A stretch of DNA of 6,166 nucleotides from contig DKKP01000429.1 of the NCBI GenBank assembly GCA_002455335.1, positions 1-6,166 of the forward strand. Direction: 5' to 3'. Of this stretch, positions 4,756 through 6,166 are shown piece by piece. The first letter of the stretch is position 1; each line of letters starts with the position of its first letter. This DNA is from Anaerolineales bacterium UBA6663. GTDB lineage: Bacteria > Chloroflexota > Anaerolineae > Anaerolineales > UBA6663. A program made the position numbers and the translations under genes. The notes under the pieces were generated by a model. It ran no database searches and was not told the DNA's origin. It worked only from the letters and a program-made list of their open reading frames with translations.

Positions 4756-5826
4756 ATGGCCACCGATCCCACACCTGCCGCAGCCGAGCTCTCCACAAAG
4801 ATCAACGATCTTGACCGACGTATCCGCGACCTGCAATCCGAGGCGCGTCTCGCAACTGTCGCGGACGAGCTCGAGAACCTCGACACGGCGCTCAATCAGA
4901 TGACGCCCCGGCTCAAGGAGATCCGTGAGCTGGGCTACGTCTTTGGCCATGACCTCGAAGACAAGATCACGGCCGTCCGGCGCCAGTGGCCGACTCTGCG
5001 GAGCGGCGCGAAGGCCCAGATCGCGAAGCAGGGGCCCGAACTGCAAGGCGCGCTCAAGCCGCTCGAAGTCAAGCTCGCCAACGTCAAGCGACGCCAGGCA
5101 CAGGTGGCCGATGCCACACGGCTTGTGGCCGATGCGCTGCCCGGGGTCGAGAACCTCGAGGCCCGTGTGACAGCGGCTCAGCAGGCGATCCGCGGCAGCT
5201 TCGACGCCTTCAAGCGCGAGGCCGATCTGCTCTCGTCTCGGCTGACCGATGTCAAGCGAATCGTCGAGTGGACCCGCGACGGTAAGTTCACGCCACTGGC
5301 CGGTGAGGGCGTGTATGCCGCGGTCGCGGCCAAGTGGGACCGTGACGGCAAGGACGACCCCAAGGGACGACTGTTCCTGACCGACCAGCGTGTATTGTTC
5401 GAGCGCCGGGAAGAGATCGCCACGAAGAAGTTCTTGTTTGTGGCGACCGAAAAGGAACTGGTGCACGAACTCCTGCTCGAGGTGCCCGTGCGTGAGGTCG
5501 ATGGCGTGGTCGCCAGCGATAAGGGCCTGCTCGGCCACGAGGATCACATCGACATCGCCTTCACACATGAGGCTCCGGTCCGCGCAGCGCATTTCCACCT
5601 GGATGGGCAGGACAACAAACTGTGGGTCACGCTGATCGAACGCGCCAAAGCCGGCGAGTTCGACAAGGAGCGCGCCGTCAAGGTCGATCCGGCCGTCGAT
5701 CACTCGGCGACGGCGCCGACGAAGTGCCCGAGTTGTGGCGCGAACTTCACCCGGCCCGTCATGCGCGGACAGACCGAGATCCGGTGTGAGTTCTGCGGCT
5801 CGGTGACACGATTGGGGCAGGCGTAA
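4756..5826 (+). CDS. Coiled-coil, GRAM/PH-like and zinc-ribbon protein of unknown function
   Basis: This is a 356-residue, highly charged protein without signal peptide or membrane helix, so probably cytoplasmic. Residues ~8-50 (ELSTKINDLDRRIRDLQSEA onward) and ~95-172 look like long helices forming coiled coils. Residues ~182-300 read as a beta-rich domain whose LAGEGVYAAV and GRLFLTDQRVLFERRE strands resemble the start of bacterial GRAM/PH-like domains, which often bind membranes or act as scaffolds. The C terminus is a treble-cysteine-type zinc ribbon: CPSC at 324-327 and CEFC at 344-347, each followed by G. I do not recognise a named family for the whole protein. The start at 4756 is chosen for its Shine-Dalgarno sequence; 4744 is possible. 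It is transcribed away from the transporter and converges on the next gene with a 48-base gap. The combination suggests a stress or membrane-associated adaptor, but no function can be assigned. Confidence 0.88.
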   Translation: MATDPTPAAAELSTKINDLDRRIRDLQSEARLATVADELENLDTALNQMTPRLKEIRELGYVFGHDLEDKITAVRRQWPTLRSGAKAQIAKQGPELQGALKPLEVKLANVKRRQAQVADATRLVADALPGVENLEARVTAAQQAIRGSFDAFKREADLLSSRLTDVKRIVEWTRDGKFTPLAGEGVYAAVAAKWDRDGKDDPKGRLFLTDQRVLFERREEIATKKFLFVATEKELVHELLLEVPVREVDGVVASDKGLLGHEDHIDIAFTHEAPVRAAHFHLDGQDNKLWVTLIERAKAGEFDKERAVKVDPAVDHSATAPTKCPSCGANFTRPVMRGQTEIRCEFCGSVTRLGQA

Positions 5827-5835
5827 TCCGTAGAA

Positions 5836-5872
5836 CGTGGAGCGTGAGGCGCCGCATGCCTGACGCTCCACG
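5836..5872. repeat. Intergenic inverted repeat C between convergent genes, heptamer-phased
   Basis: CGTGGAGCGTGAGGC (5836-5850) and GCCTGACGCTCCACG (5858-5872) pair at 14 of 15 positions around the 7-base loop GCCGCAT. The stretch from 5830 to 5878 can be cut into seven 7-base units: GTAGAAC, GTGGAGC, GTGAGGC, GCCGCAT, GCCTGAC, GCTCCAC, GCCTCAG. It fills the gap between two convergent genes, where a bidirectional terminator is expected, but neither strand has a U-tract. It shares GTGAGGC with repeat A, and its GCCTGAC unit matches the GCCTGAC reading of repeat B. Confidence 0.8.
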
Positions 5873-5874
5873 CC

Positions 5875-6166
5875 TCAGTTGCTTCCCAACAGAACGACGA
5901 GCAGCGCCAGCAGGCCCGCGATCCCGTATTCAAGCCAGAGGCGCCGACGCAATCGGCCCTGAAGCTGGGCTGCGAGGAGTCCCGCTGACACGTAGAAGAG
6001 CGCCAGCCCGACCGCCGCTGCCGTGATCGGGTTGATGCGCCAATAGCTCAGCGCCCACTGAACCTCGGCGGCGAAGAGCCCGACCACGAGAGCGTAAAGC
6101 GCAGCTCGCCCGACGTCGGCGCGCGGGTCGAGGACGAACAGCCGCAGACCGAGAAACCCGGCCAGC
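5875..6166 (-). CDS. Multi-pass membrane protein, C-terminal 97 codons (5' end outside window)
   Basis: The minus-strand frame is open from the right edge to the TGA at 5877-5875. It reads LAGFLGLRLFVLDPRADVGR at the edge and ends LLALLVVLLGSN. A GTG at 6087 could be taken as a start, but the upstream frame stays open and protein-like to the edge, so this is more likely the end of a longer gene. Three hydrophobic segments are visible, roughly ALYALVVGLFAAEVQWALSY, PITAAAVGLALFYVSAGLLA and YGIAGLLALLVVLLG. A basic stretch (QGRLRRRLWLEYG) separates the last two, which by the positive-inside rule would be cytoplasmic. I do not recognise the family. Confidence 0.75.
   Translation of the reverse strand, partial: LAGFLGLRLFVLDPRADVGRAALYALVVGLFAAEVQWALSYWRINPITAAAVGLALFYVSAGLLAAQLQGRLRRRLWLEYGIAGLLALLVVLLGSN

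Noticed and set aside
4711..5871. A 386-residue open frame on the minus strand opposite the coiled-coil/zinc-ribbon gene
   Set aside because: Antisense shadow. The plus-strand product has heptad-like helices, a GRAM/PH-like pattern and two CxxC motifs, and is preceded by a Shine-Dalgarno sequence. The minus frame has none of these and spans the divergent promoter leader.
5836..5872. Calling the intergenic inverted repeats rho-independent terminators
   Set aside because: None of the three stems is followed by a run of T on either strand, so only the inverted repeats themselves are annotated.
6085..6087. GTG at 6087 as the start of a separate 70-residue membrane protein
   Set aside because: The frame stays open and hydrophobic upstream to the window edge, and no Shine-Dalgarno sequence precedes the GTG, so it is more likely an internal codon of a longer gene.

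Overview
The window is a high-GC bacterial chromosome segment with compact genes and very little coding doubt. Two things suggest a member of the Chloroflexota or a close relative: the Ala/Pro/Thr/Glu-rich linker behind the lipobox of the solute-binding protein, and the cysteine-pair insertions in the transporter subunits. This is inference from protein style; the window has no rRNA or other taxonomic marker.

Layout. Bases 4423 down to 1 (minus strand) form a likely operon for a peptide/nickel/oligosaccharide-type (family 5) ABC importer: a substrate-binding lipoprotein (4423-2687), a DppB-like permease (2592-1510), a DppC-like permease overlapping it by 4 bases (1513-584), then a TauE/SafE-family membrane protein whose 3' end leaves the window (526-1). 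No ATPase gene is present. A 332-base divergent intergenic region (4424-4755) carries a good sigma-70-like promoter and a long leader for the transporter, plus a weaker promoter for the rightward gene. That gene (4756-5826) encodes a cytoplasmic protein with an N-terminal coiled coil, a GRAM/PH-like beta domain and a C-terminal zinc ribbon. The last gene (minus strand, 5875 to the right edge) is the C-terminal end of a multi-pass membrane protein.

Main observations. First, the solute-binding protein looks like a natural circular permutation: the segment that starts DppA/OppA-type proteins is at its C terminus (residues ~460-578), and the mature N terminus begins at what is normally residue ~120. 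The gene is otherwise intact, with signal peptide, lipobox, linker and Shine-Dalgarno sequence. Second, three intergenic gaps hold GC-rich inverted repeats built from 7-base units; the one between the binding-protein and permease genes has four AGGCNTC units facing four GANGCCY units around a central hairpin. Third, the transporter leader carries a 13-base perfect match to an extended Shine-Dalgarno sequence with no properly spaced start codon.

How the genes work together. The lipoprotein would capture substrate outside the membrane and deliver it to the DppB/DppC channel, powered by ATPases encoded elsewhere. The hairpin after the lipoprotein gene sits where such operons often make more binding protein than permease. 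The substrate cannot be read from sequence alone.
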